From NCBI GenBank assembly GCA_900767195.1, contig CAAFYG010000101.1, positions 1 to 54,397 on the forward strand: a stretch of 54,397 nt of DNA. Direction: 5' to 3'. Under the pieces are notes generated by a model. That model was not told the origin of the DNA and made no database searches. It saw nothing but the letters and a program-made list of their open reading frames with translations. This DNA is from Clostridia bacterium. Lineage in GTDB: Bacteria > Bacillota > Clostridia > Christensenellales > Borkfalkiaceae. The position numbers were made by a program, and so were the translations under genes. Position 1 is the first letter of the stretch. Each line of letters opens with the position of its first letter. Below are positions 41,065-48,933 of this stretch, one piece after another.

Positions 41065-42219
41065 ATGGAAGAAAAGAAACAAGACGAAAAAATCGAATCC
41101 GTTCTCGCCGAGGCGGAAGAGGCGGAAAGCAACGTGGAAAATGCGCGTGCTTTAGAAGAGGAAATGCCCGAAACGGCAGCCGAGGCGGAAGCCGTACTCG
41201 ATGCGGCGGACGAAGAAAAGCCGCTCGATAAAAACGTGAAATTGATGTCGCCGATGCGCATGGTGATGCGGCGGTTTTTCCGCTCGAAACTTTCCATCGC
41301 GGGCATCGTGATGCTTGCCGCGCTGTTTTTATTCTGCTGGCTCGGCCCGGTAGTATATCATAAGTGGGGCGAAACGGAAACCGACCGCACCGGCGCGAAC
41401 GATTACGGTACGCCGCAAATCGTGGAAGTGAAAAACGACGACGGCGAAGTGATCGGCAGTTTCGTGCAGATTATCGTTACGGAAAAGGGCATCAACGCCC
41501 TTGCAAAGCCTTCCGCCGAGCATCTTCTCGGCACGGACGAGCAAGGCATGGATATTTTCGTGCGCCTGATGTACGGCGGCAGGCTTTCGCTTACGATCAG
41601 CTTTCTCGCGGTGTTTTTAACGTCGGCGCTGGGCATTATTCTCGGCGGACTTGCCGGGTATTACGGCGGCGTGGTGGATAATATCATCATGCGAATATGC
41701 GACGTTTTAATCTGCTTGCCCACGCTTCCCCTGATGCTGATCATCGGTACGGTACTCGATTCGAACGGCGTACCGCAGGAATATTATATTTATCTGCTGA
41801 TGGGGCTTTTATCGGTATTCTCGTGGCCGGGCATGGCGCGGCTTGTGCGCGGACAAATTCTGTTTTTGCGCGAACAGGAATACATGGTGGCGGCGGAAGC
41901 GATGGGGTATTCGGCAAAGCGTAAGATTTTCAAGCATCTGATTCCGAATATTCTGCCGCAGATTCTCGTATCGATGACGCTTTCGCTCGGCAGCATGATT
42001 TTGTATGAATCCACGCTTTCGTATCTGAATCTCGGCGTGCGTATTCCTTACGCGTCGTGGGGCACGATGATCGAAATTATATCGAAGCGCAGCGATATAC
42101 TGCAAAATAATTTCAACGTATGGGTGCCTTCGGGTATTTGCATCATTATCGCCGTACTCGGCTTCAACTTTATCGGCGACGGCTTGCGCGACGCGCTCGA
42201 TCCTAAGCAGAGGAGATAA
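41065..42219 (+). CDS. Peptide-type ABC transporter permease (OppC-like) with acidic N-terminal extension
   Basis: A 384-residue permease of the DppC/OppC type. AAGGAG precedes the start. A Glu/Ala-rich cytoplasmic extension (about 1-60) comes before the usual start of the family at MRMVMRRFFRSKLSIAGIVM. Then HLLGTDEQGMDIFVRLMYGG, the EAA-loop region (AAEAMGYSAKRKIFKHLIPN) and the ending NFIGDGLRDALDPKQRR are all diagnostic. Family members are usually about 280-310 residues, so the extension accounts for much of the excess. It ends 2 bases before the first ATPase gene. Confidence 0.94.
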   Translation: MEEKKQDEKIESVLAEAEEAESNVENARALEEEMPETAAEAEAVLDAADEEKPLDKNVKLMSPMRMVMRRFFRSKLSIAGIVMLAALFLFCWLGPVVYHKWGETETDRTGANDYGTPQIVEVKNDDGEVIGSFVQIIVTEKGINALAKPSAEHLLGTDEQGMDIFVRLMYGGRLSLTISFLAVFLTSALGIILGGLAGYYGGVVDNIIMRICDVLICLPTLPLMLIIGTVLDSNGVPQEYYIYLLMGLLSVFSWPGMARLVRGQILFLREQEYMVAAEAMGYSAKRKIFKHLIPNILPQILVSMTLSLGSMILYESTLSYLNLGVRIPYASWGTMIEIISKRSDILQNNFNVWVPSGICIIIAVLGFNFIGDGLRDALDPKQRR

Positions 42220-42221
42220 CG

Positions 42222-43601
42222 ATGGGCTTCATCGACTTATTAAAAAAGAAAATCAAACGCACCGAAGAGGGCGAACAAGGCGAAAAGCATTCCACTGAGT
42301 CGCACTATCTTACGGGCAAGGAAATCCGCGAAATCGCCAAAGCGAATCAGCAGGAAATGCGCCGGCTCGAAAAAGAAAAGAACCGCAAGCTTCCGCCTTC
42401 CGCGTACACTACCGAAATGAAGGACGCGAATAATATTCTCGAAGTGGAAAATCTCCATTCGTATTTCTTCACCGATCAGGGCGTAGTGAAAGCCGTAAAC
42501 GGCGTGAGTTTCAATATTCCTTTAAATTCCACGGTGGGCGTGGTGGGGGAATCGGGCTGCGGAAAGTCTGTAACTTCCATGTCGATCATGCGCCTTTTGC
42601 AGGGCCCTTCCGGGCAGATCGTGGAAGGCTCGATCCGCTTTAAAACCGTAGACTACATGCGCGATAAAAACGGTAAATTCGTTCCCGAGTACGAAACGGA
42701 CGAAAACGGCGAAACCGTTTACGAAGAAGTTAAAGACAAGAAGGGCAATTTAAAGCTTGACGCTCACGGCGCGGCAATCAAACGCCCGAAACAAAAAATC
42801 GACGAGAACGGGCTGAAAGTATATAAAAAAGAAGAAGTGGTGTACGACATCGCCAAAATGCCCATTCACGAAATGTACCGCCTGCGCGGCAGACAAATGT
42901 CGATGGTATTTCAAGAGCCGATGACCTCGCTCAACCCCGTGTTTACGATCGGCGAGCAGTTGGACGAAGTGACGCTTCTGCACGTACCCGACGCCACGAA
43001 ACAGTTTGCAAAAGAACGTTCGATCAAGATGCTGAACATGGTGGGAATCGCTATGTCGGAGCGCGTGTACGCCTCGTACCCGCACGAACTTTCCGGCGGT
43101 ATGCGCCAGCGTGTGATGATCGCCATGGCGCTTGCGGGCGAGCCGCGGCTGATTATTGCCGACGAGCCTACCACGGCTCTTGACGTGACGATACAGGCGC
43201 AGATTCTCGAACTTTTCAACGATCTGAAAACGAGAATCAACGGCTCGATCCTTTTGATCACGCACGATCTCGGCGTAATCGCGGAAATGGCAGACTATGT
43301 GGTGGTTATGTATGCGGGGCGGATTATCGAGCAAGGCACGGCTTCGGAAATTTTCCATCACCCTTGCCATCCGTACACGCAGGGGGTGCAGAAATCAAAG
43401 CCCACAATGAAATCGAAAGACGCACGGCTTTTCAATATTCCGGGCAACGTACCCAACCCTGTGGATATGCCGGATTATTGCTACTTCAAAGAAAGATGCG
43501 ATCAATGCGTGAAAAAATGCTCGGGGGCATATCCCGGCATGGTGCAGGTAAGTCCCACGCATTTCGTAGCGTGCCACTTATACGATTCGAAGGAAGATTG
43601 A
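42222..43601 (+). CDS. Peptide-type ABC transporter ATPase (OppD-like) with internal insertion
   Basis: A 459-residue ATP-binding subunit that powers the importer. It has Walker A GESGCGKS (about 109-116), Q-loop VFQEPMTSLNP, signature LSGGMRQR (about 290), Walker B LIIADEPTTALD and H-loop LLITHDLG, so it should be active. The C-terminal oligopeptide-transporter domain has the Cys cluster CYFKERCDQCVKKC. Two unusual parts are visible. The first is an N-terminal charged extension of about 70 residues. The second is an insertion of about 70 residues (about 142-215) between the Walker A domain and the Q-loop, with two similar DENG-x-x-V-Y-x-x-E/K stretches. Typical OppD proteins are about 320-360 residues. 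GAGGAG in the end of the previous gene serves as ribosome site. Confidence 0.93.
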   Translation: MGFIDLLKKKIKRTEEGEQGEKHSTESHYLTGKEIREIAKANQQEMRRLEKEKNRKLPPSAYTTEMKDANNILEVENLHSYFFTDQGVVKAVNGVSFNIPLNSTVGVVGESGCGKSVTSMSIMRLLQGPSGQIVEGSIRFKTVDYMRDKNGKFVPEYETDENGETVYEEVKDKKGNLKLDAHGAAIKRPKQKIDENGLKVYKKEEVVYDIAKMPIHEMYRLRGRQMSMVFQEPMTSLNPVFTIGEQLDEVTLLHVPDATKQFAKERSIKMLNMVGIAMSERVYASYPHELSGGMRQRVMIAMALAGEPRLIIADEPTTALDVTIQAQILELFNDLKTRINGSILLITHDLGVIAEMADYVVVMYAGRIIEQGTASEIFHHPCHPYTQGVQKSKPTMKSKDARLFNIPGNVPNPVDMPDYCYFKERCDQCVKKCSGAYPGMVQVSPTHFVACHLYDSKED

Positions 43602-43602
43602 G

Positions 43603-44838
43603 ATGAAGAAACAGGAATTTGAAACGGACGCGTTGCGCCGCGGCCCGCGCCACGTAGTGGAAATCGAGCCAAAGGAAGCGAACGCTCCCGTAAACGAAAC
43701 GCTTGCGGCGGAAGAAACGGCGGCGCAAATGAAAAATCCGGAAGCAAACGCGGCGCAGCCGCAACCGGAAGGCGAATTCGCGAATTTCGACGATCAGGCG
43801 GAATTCGGCAAAGAACAAGCTTTGCGCGATCGGAAAATCGCCGAGGACAGCGCGCTTCCGCCCGATCCGGACGCGATTTTGGAAGTGCGCCATTTAAAGA
43901 AATATTTTACGCTGAAAAAGACGATTGTCGGCAAGCCGCTTTCCGAGCTGAAAGCGGTAGACGACGTTTCGTTTAAAATTTATCCGGGCGAAACGTTGGG
44001 GATCGTGGGAGAATCCGGGTGCGGCAAATCCACGATGGGGCGCGCGATTTTAAAATTGCATCAACCCACGGCGGGGCAGATTTTTTTCAACGGCGCGGAC
44101 ATCGCGAATTATAAGCAGAAAGAAATGCGCCCTCTCCGCACGAAAATGCAGATCGTATTTCAGGATCCGTATTCTTCGCTGCCGCCGCGCAGCACGGTGG
44201 GCGATATCCTTTCCGAACCCGTGAAAGTACACAAACTTGTGCCGAAAGAACAGATCAAAGACTATGTGCTTGATCTGATGGAACGCTGCGGACTTCGCGA
44301 TTATTATTACGAACGCTATCCGCACGAGTTTTCGGGCGGTCAACGCCAGCGTATCTGTATCGCGCGCGCGCTTTCGGTGAATCCCGAGCTTGTGGTTTGC
44401 GACGAACCCGTGTCCGCGCTCGACGTATCCATTCAGGCGCAGATCATCAATCTTTTAAAGAGTTTGCAGGAAGAGCGCAAGCTTACGTATTTATTCATTT
44501 CGCACGATTTGTCGGTGGTAAAATTCATTTCGGATAAAATCGGCGTAATGTATCTCGGCTCGCTTGTGGAATTCGGCACGAAAAAAGAAATTTTCGATAA
44601 CCCGATGCACCCGTATACGCATGCGTTGTTTTCCGCAGTACCCAATCCGAATCCGGACGAAAAAACGCAACGCGTGGTACTCAAAGGCGATATTCCTTCG
44701 CCCGCGAACCCGCCGATGGGTTGCAAATTCCACACCCGTTGCCCGAAAGCGATGGAAATCTGCAAGCATATCGCGCCCGTATACAAAGAATACGAGCCGG
44801 GGCATTTCGTAGCATGCCATTGCTATTCCCAGGAGTAA
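43603..44838 (+). CDS. Peptide-type ABC transporter ATPase (OppF-like) with N-terminal extension
   Basis: A 411-residue second ATPase of the importer. It has Walker A GESGCGKS (136-143), Q-loop VFQDPYSSLPP, signature FSGGQRQR (about 243), Walker B LVVCDEPVSALD and H-loop FISHDLSVV. The C-terminal domain carries GCKFHTRCPKAMEIC with the usual cysteines. A low-complexity N-terminal extension of about 85 residues, rich in Glu, Ala and Pro, precedes the ABC domain. The start lies 1 base after the OppD stop (TGA-G-ATG), implying translational coupling. The last codons contain the ribosome site of the next small gene. Confidence 0.95.
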   Translation: MKKQEFETDALRRGPRHVVEIEPKEANAPVNETLAAEETAAQMKNPEANAAQPQPEGEFANFDDQAEFGKEQALRDRKIAEDSALPPDPDAILEVRHLKKYFTLKKTIVGKPLSELKAVDDVSFKIYPGETLGIVGESGCGKSTMGRAILKLHQPTAGQIFFNGADIANYKQKEMRPLRTKMQIVFQDPYSSLPPRSTVGDILSEPVKVHKLVPKEQIKDYVLDLMERCGLRDYYYERYPHEFSGGQRQRICIARALSVNPELVVCDEPVSALDVSIQAQIINLLKSLQEERKLTYLFISHDLSVVKFISDKIGVMYLGSLVEFGTKKEIFDNPMHPYTHALFSAVPNPNPDEKTQRVVLKGDIPSPANPPMGCKFHTRCPKAMEICKHIAPVYKEYEPGHFVACHCYSQE

Positions 44839-44841
44839 GCG

Positions 44842-45183
44842 ATGTCGCATAAAAAGGCAAAAAAGAAAAACACAGCCAAAAAACAGAAAGAAAAAGTGGT
44901 GTATTACGACGATAATTCCACGATTTTCGATATGAGCGGCGTGAATGCTTCCCGCCGCCGCGGCTCTGCAGCGGCAAACGAAACGCGCGGAAACGGCGCG
45001 CAAACGCCTAAAAAAGCGAATACGAACAACGCCTACGGCGACAAACGCCGTTCTACGGCGAAAGAAAAGTGGAAAACTTACGTGTCGGCGGTGAAGATGA
45101 TGTTCCCGTGGATGTGTATCGCGTTGATCGCCATCGGCGTTTTGTATTTCGTGGTTTTGTTTTTCAGTAAATGCGCGGCATAA
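44842..45183 (+). CDS. Small single-span membrane protein, last gene of the importer operon
   Basis: A 113-residue protein with no family that I recognise. The first 85 residues are very basic and polar (N-terminal MSHKKAKKKNTAKKQKEK, later RRR and KKAN stretches) and look disordered. One hydrophobic segment (about 91-110, MCIALIAIGVLYFVVLFF) lies near the C-terminus, so the bulk is predicted to be cytoplasmic with a tail anchor. AGGAG overlaps the end of the OppF-like gene and the gap is 3 bases, so it is clearly coupled to the importer genes. It might be an accessory subunit that meets the acidic extensions of the importer; this is inference. A terminator follows. Confidence 0.72.
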   Translation: MSHKKAKKKNTAKKQKEKVVYYDDNSTIFDMSGVNASRRRGSAAANETRGNGAQTPKKANTNNAYGDKRRSTAKEKWKTYVSAVKMMFPWMCIALIAIGVLYFVVLFFSKCAA

Positions 45184-45217
45184 AAAATCGGAATTTATAC
45201 TAAAAGATATAATAAAA

Positions 45218-45255
45218 GGGCGGCGTTCGTAAAAACGAACGTCGCCCGGATTTTT
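45218..45255. terminator. Bidirectional terminator between convergent operons
   Basis: A 13-bp stem with one G-U pair (45218-45230 with 45235-45247) and a 4-base A loop. On the plus strand it is followed by GGATTTTT, and on the minus strand by TTTTATTATATC, so it can end both the importer operon and the minus-strand trxA operon. Confidence 0.88.
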
Positions 45256-45279
45256 ATCGGCCGGCAATGCAAAAAACGC

Positions 45280-45591
45280 TTACATATTTTCGATAATAAA
45301 ATCTTCCAGCTCGTTTTCGGGTACGTATCCAAGACTGTTCGCCACCGCTTTGCCGCCGCGAAACGCAATCACGTTCGGAATCGACGAAACGCCGTATTTA
45401 ATCGCCGTTTCCGTCTGCTCGTCCACGTTCACTTTCACGAACACCGCTTTGTCCGCGTACTTTTCCGCAAGCCCCTCGAAAATGGGCGCAAGCATGCGGC
45501 ACGGCGCGCACCACGTCGCCCAGAAATCCGCAAACACCGTCTTTTCGCCTTTCAGAAGCTCTTCGAATTCTTGATTTGTCACCTGTTTCAT
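45280..45591 (-). CDS. trxA: Thioredoxin
   Basis: A 103-residue cytoplasmic thioredoxin, a dithiol reductant for ribonucleotide reductase and other enzymes. The active site reads FWATWCAPCRML, with the variant WCAPC in place of the more common WCGPC. The conserved SSIPNVIAFRGGK (cis-Pro loop) is present. The length is typical. GGAGG lies 8 bases before the ATG. It is the last gene of the minus-strand group, 42 bases after hisS, and ends at the bidirectional terminator. Confidence 0.95.
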   Translation of the reverse strand: MKQVTNQEFEELLKGEKTVFADFWATWCAPCRMLAPIFEGLAEKYADKAVFVKVNVDEQTETAIKYGVSSIPNVIAFRGGKAVANSLGYVPENELEDFIIENM

Positions 45592-45633
45592 TTGTTTATC
45601 CTCCGCAAAAATCTTTTGTAAATTCAGTATGGT

Positions 45634-46884
45634 TTATTTGCCCTGAAAATATTCCGCAATGCGCCCGAACGAAACTTCTTCGGCTTCGCCCGTAGCCATG
45701 TTTTTCACCGTAGCCGCGCCGCGTTCCAGCTCGCTTTCTCCGATCACCGCCACGTATTTCGCACCCGTCTTGTCCGCGTACTTAAATTGCGACTTGATCG
45801 AGCGATCCATGTGATCGCATTCCGCCACAACGCCGTGCTCGCGCAGAATGGTTGCCAAATCAAACGCCTTTTTGCGCGTTTGCTCGTCCATGCCCGCGAA
45901 ATACGCCGTAGGGGCTTCGTTGCAGGGAATTTCCGCGCCCGATTGTTCCATCACGATGAGCAGCCGCTCGATTCCCGCGGCAAATCCCACCGCAGGCACG
46001 TCGCTGCCGCCGAGCGAACGGATTAAGCCGTCGTATCTTCCGCCGGCGCACACCGTGCCTTGCGCGCCGATGCCGTCCGCTACGAATTCAAATACCGTGC
46101 GCGTGTAGTAATCCAGCCCCCGCACGATGCGCGGATCTACCGTGTATTCCACGCCCGTTTCCGTCAAACGCTCTTTCAGATCGGCAAAATGCGCCTTGCA
46201 CTCGTCGCACAGATAGTCAAGGATAGAGGGCGCGTTTTTATTCACTTCGCGGCACGCGTCTTCCTTGCAATCGAGCAGCCGCAGCGGATTTTTTTCGAAA
46301 CGCGTTTTGCAGTCGTAGCAAAGTTTGTCAAGGTGCGGCTCGAAATACGCGCGCAACGCCTTGTTGTACGCGGCGCGGCACGCGGGACACCCGATTGAAT
46401 TGATATGCAGCTTGGTTTTCAAGCCGAGCTTTTTCAAAAAGGTATCGGCGAGCAGAATGGTTCCCGCGTCGGTATCCGCGCCTTTCGCGCCGAAAATTTC
46501 CACGCCAAACTGATGAAATTCGCGCAGTCGCCCCGCCTGCGGGCGTTCGTAGCGGAACGCGGGCGTGATATAGTACATTTTAGCCGGCAGCACGCCGCTC
46601 GCCATGCCGTTTTCGATAAACGAGCGCGCCGCGCCCGCCGTGCCTTCCGGTTTCAGCGTGATCGAGCGGTTGCCCTTATCGAGAAACGTGTACATTTCTT
46701 TCGTCACCACGTCGGAGGTGTCGCCCACGCCGCGATTGAAAAGCTCGGTATGCTCGAAGGTGGGGGTGCGCAGCTCTTTCAGACAGTACAGCCGCGCGAT
46801 TTCCCGCGCCGTGTTTTCCACATACCGCCACTTATAAGAATCTTCCGGCAAAACGTCTTTCGTGCCTTTGGGAATGTTAATCAT
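45634..46884 (-). CDS. hisS: Histidyl-tRNA synthetase
   Basis: A 416-residue class II aminoacyl-tRNA synthetase that charges tRNA-His. The start at 46884 (MINIPKGTKDVLPEDS) is preferred, with GGAGAG 7 bases upstream; the longer in-frame ATG at 46959 adds 25 residues unlike the family. Motif 2 is YERPQAGRLREFHQFGVE and the HisRS-specific GLDYYTRTVFEF is present. A cysteine-rich part (CPACRAAY, CYDCKTRF, CDECKAHF) lies in the middle, as in many Clostridia. The C-terminal anticodon-binding domain ends EYFQGK. It follows hslU after 91 bases with an intercistronic hairpin, and no T-box leader is visible. Confidence 0.96.
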   Translation of the reverse strand: MINIPKGTKDVLPEDSYKWRYVENTAREIARLYCLKELRTPTFEHTELFNRGVGDTSDVVTKEMYTFLDKGNRSITLKPEGTAGAARSFIENGMASGVLPAKMYYITPAFRYERPQAGRLREFHQFGVEIFGAKGADTDAGTILLADTFLKKLGLKTKLHINSIGCPACRAAYNKALRAYFEPHLDKLCYDCKTRFEKNPLRLLDCKEDACREVNKNAPSILDYLCDECKAHFADLKERLTETGVEYTVDPRIVRGLDYYTRTVFEFVADGIGAQGTVCAGGRYDGLIRSLGGSDVPAVGFAAGIERLLIVMEQSGAEIPCNEAPTAYFAGMDEQTRKKAFDLATILREHGVVAECDHMDRSIKSQFKYADKTGAKYVAVIGESELERGAATVKNMATGEAEEVSFGRIAEYFQGK

Positions 46885-46920
46885 ATTATTCTCTCCGTCT
46901 ATTCTGTGTGTGTGTTTGCC

Positions 46921-46954
46921 TTGCAACGCACAAAAGGCTTTGAGCGCGTTGCAA
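46921..46954 (-). other. Stem-loop between hslU and hisS
   Basis: A perfect 9-bp inverted repeat TTGCAACGC/GCGTTGCAA (46921-46929 and 46946-46954) with a 16-base loop. It is not followed by a T-run in the minus direction. A short GT/TG run lies at about 46904-46914. It is possibly an mRNA processing or stability element; it is too short for a T-box. Confidence 0.45.
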
Positions 46955-46975
46955 AGCAAAAAAAGTCCGCGCGCG

Positions 46976-48286
46976 TTACAGCACGTATTTTTTCAGATCG
47001 CGGTTGCCCGTGAGTTTCGATAAATGCTCGTCTACATACGCGCCCGTAATCACCACGGGCAGCGGCTCGGGAACGTCGATGCCGCCCGCGTTGAAAGAAA
47101 CGTCCTCTAAAAGATATTCCATCACCGTGTGCAGCCGCCGCGCGCCGATGTCTTCGCTCGTTGCGTTTAAATCCACCGAGATTTCCGCTATCCGTTCGAT
47201 CGCGTCCGGCTCGAATTTCAGCTCGATTTTATCCACGGAAAGCAGCTCGGCATACTGAGAAGTGAGCGAATTTTTCGTTTCCGTGAGAATACGCACGAAA
47301 TCTTCTTTCGTTAAAGAATGCAGCTCCACCGATACGGGGAAACGCCCCTGCAATTCGGGAATCAGATCTTCGATAGAGGACACGTGAAACGCGCCCGCCG
47401 CGATAAACAGCACGAAATCCGTTTTCACCGGACCGTATTTCGTAACCACCGTGCTGCCTTCCACAATGGGCAGAATATCGCGCTGCACGCCCTCGCGCGA
47501 AACGTCTGCGCCGCGATCGCCCTTGCCGGCGATTTTATCGATTTCGTCGATGAACACGATGCCGTCGTTTTCTGCGCGGTAGAGTGCTTCCGTTTTCACG
47601 GCGTCTTCGTCCACAAGCTTATCCGCTTCTTCGGTAAGTGCGATTTCCATCGCTTCGCCCACGGTAAGACGGCGTTTTTTCGTCTTTCCGCGGAACATAT
47701 CGCCGAAAATCGAGCCGATCGAAATCGACGCGCCGCCCGGCACGAGTTCCATCGGCTGCGGCATGTCCGTCACGTCCATTTCGATCACGAACGAATTGAG
47801 TTTACCCGCGCGCAGCTCGTTTAAAAGCCTGCCTTCGAACACCTCTTTCGCCGTATCGCCGCGCTCGTCTTTTTTTGCGTCCACAATAATTTTCAAAATG
47901 CGCCGCTCCGCCGCCGAAGTGGCTTTCGCTTTCACTTCTTCTTCCTTTTCGGCTTTCACAAGACGATACGAACATTCCGCAAGATCGCGGATCATGCCTT
48001 CCACGTCTTTGCCCACGTACCCCACTTCGGTATATTTCGTGGCTTCCACTTTCACGAACGGCGCGCGCACAAGCTTAGCAAGCCGCCGCGCGATTTCCGT
48101 TTTGCCCACGCCGGTAGGCCCTTTCATGATGATGTTCTTCGGCGTGATTTCTTCGCGCACTTCCTTGGGCAGCTGACTTCTTCTGTAGCGATTACGGAGC
48201 GCGATCGCCACCGCTTTTTTCGCTTCGCCCTGACCGATGATATATTTATCGAGTTGTTCTACGATTTGTTTGGGGGAAAGATCCAT
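46976..48286 (-). CDS. hslU: HslU, ATPase subunit of the HslUV protease
   Basis: A 436-residue AAA+ unfoldase (ClpY) that feeds substrates into the HslV peptidase. The N-terminal IVEQLDKYIIGQ is diagnostic, Walker A GPTGVGKT is at 56-63, Walker B is GIVFIDEIDKI, and a sensor region follows with LQGRFPVSVEL. The family-typical C-terminal tail ends RDLKKYVL, the segment that docks into HslV. An insert with Lys/Glu helices (I-domain) lies in the middle. GGGAGG lies inside the end of hslV, and the ATG immediately follows the hslV stop. The two subunits are thus tightly coupled. Confidence 0.97.
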   Translation of the reverse strand: MDLSPKQIVEQLDKYIIGQGEAKKAVAIALRNRYRRSQLPKEVREEITPKNIIMKGPTGVGKTEIARRLAKLVRAPFVKVEATKYTEVGYVGKDVEGMIRDLAECSYRLVKAEKEEEVKAKATSAAERRILKIIVDAKKDERGDTAKEVFEGRLLNELRAGKLNSFVIEMDVTDMPQPMELVPGGASISIGSIFGDMFRGKTKKRRLTVGEAMEIALTEEADKLVDEDAVKTEALYRAENDGIVFIDEIDKIAGKGDRGADVSREGVQRDILPIVEGSTVVTKYGPVKTDFVLFIAAGAFHVSSIEDLIPELQGRFPVSVELHSLTKEDFVRILTETKNSLTSQYAELLSVDKIELKFEPDAIERIAEISVDLNATSEDIGARRLHTVMEYLLEDVSFNAGGIDVPEPLPVVITGAYVDEHLSKLTGNRDLKKYVL

Positions 48287-48892
48287 TTACTCGTCCTCCC
48301 GCGCGGTTTTCGCGCTTCTTTTTTTCGCGGCGGGTTTTGCCTGCGTGGTTGATTCTTCGCCGATGGTTTCGCAGCGGATATTGTCGTTCGTGAAAACGCA
48401 GATTTCCGAAGCGATTTTCAAAGCTTTTTTCGCGATCTGTTCTGCGGAATAGTCCGTTTCCGCATAAAGGGCGCGCGCGGCAGACAGGGCGTAGTTTCCG
48501 CCCGAGCCGATCGCGCATACGTTGCCGTCCGGCTCGATCACTTCACCCGTGCCGGAAAGAATTAAAAGCGTATCTTTGTCGGCGGTGATCATCATCGCGT
48601 CTAATTTTCTGCCCAGCTTATCGCTGCGCCACAGTTCGGCAAGTTCCACGGCGGAGCGCATTAAATTGCCCGCGAATTTATTCAGCATACCCTCGAATTT
48701 TTCCGTGAGCGAAAAGGCGTCCGTCACCGAGCCGGCAAAGCCTAAAATCACCTTGCCGTCGTAAATGCGCCGCACTTTCACCGCCGAATTTTTGAATATC
48801 ACCGATTCGCCGAGCGTCACTTGTCCGTCGCCCGCAATCGCCGTCACGCCGTTTCTCTTCACGGCGCAGATCGTCGTTCCCCGAAATTCCAT
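48287..48892 (-). CDS. hslV: HslV, peptidase subunit of the HslUV protease
   Basis: A 201-residue proteasome-like threonine peptidase (ClpQ). By alignment with the family the catalytic Thr is Thr6 in [12 protein letters not shown], so a 5-residue propeptide must be removed. [20 protein letters not shown] and [15 protein letters not shown] are conserved. The usual protein ends soon after [11 protein letters not shown]; here a Lys/Ala-rich tail of about 20 residues is added ([18 protein letters not shown]). AAGGAG precedes the ATG. It sits between trmFO and hslU; the recombinase gene xerC/codV often found before hslV is absent. Confidence 0.97.
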   Translation of the reverse strand: MEFRGTTICAVKRNGVTAIAGDGQVTLGESVIFKNSAVKVRRIYDGKVILGFAGSVTDAFSLTEKFEGMLNKFAGNLMRSAVELAELWRSDKLGRKLDAMMITADKDTLLILSGTGEVIEPDGNVCAIGSGGNYALSAARALYAETDYSAEQIAKKALKIASEICVFTNDNIRCETIGEESTTQAKPAAKKRSAKTAREDE

Positions 48893-48933
48893 GTTGTTTT
48901 CTCCTTGTGGTTATCTTCGTTGTTTTTATAAAT

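Noticed and set aside
44842..45183. The small basic protein as a toxin or antimicrobial peptide
   Set aside because: It has one C-terminal membrane helix and a long basic tail, but there is no antitoxin-like partner and it is tightly coupled to importer genes.
46885..46975. Possible T-box leader before hisS
   Set aside because: The gap is only 91 bases, has a single hairpin, and lacks a T-box consensus and terminator.
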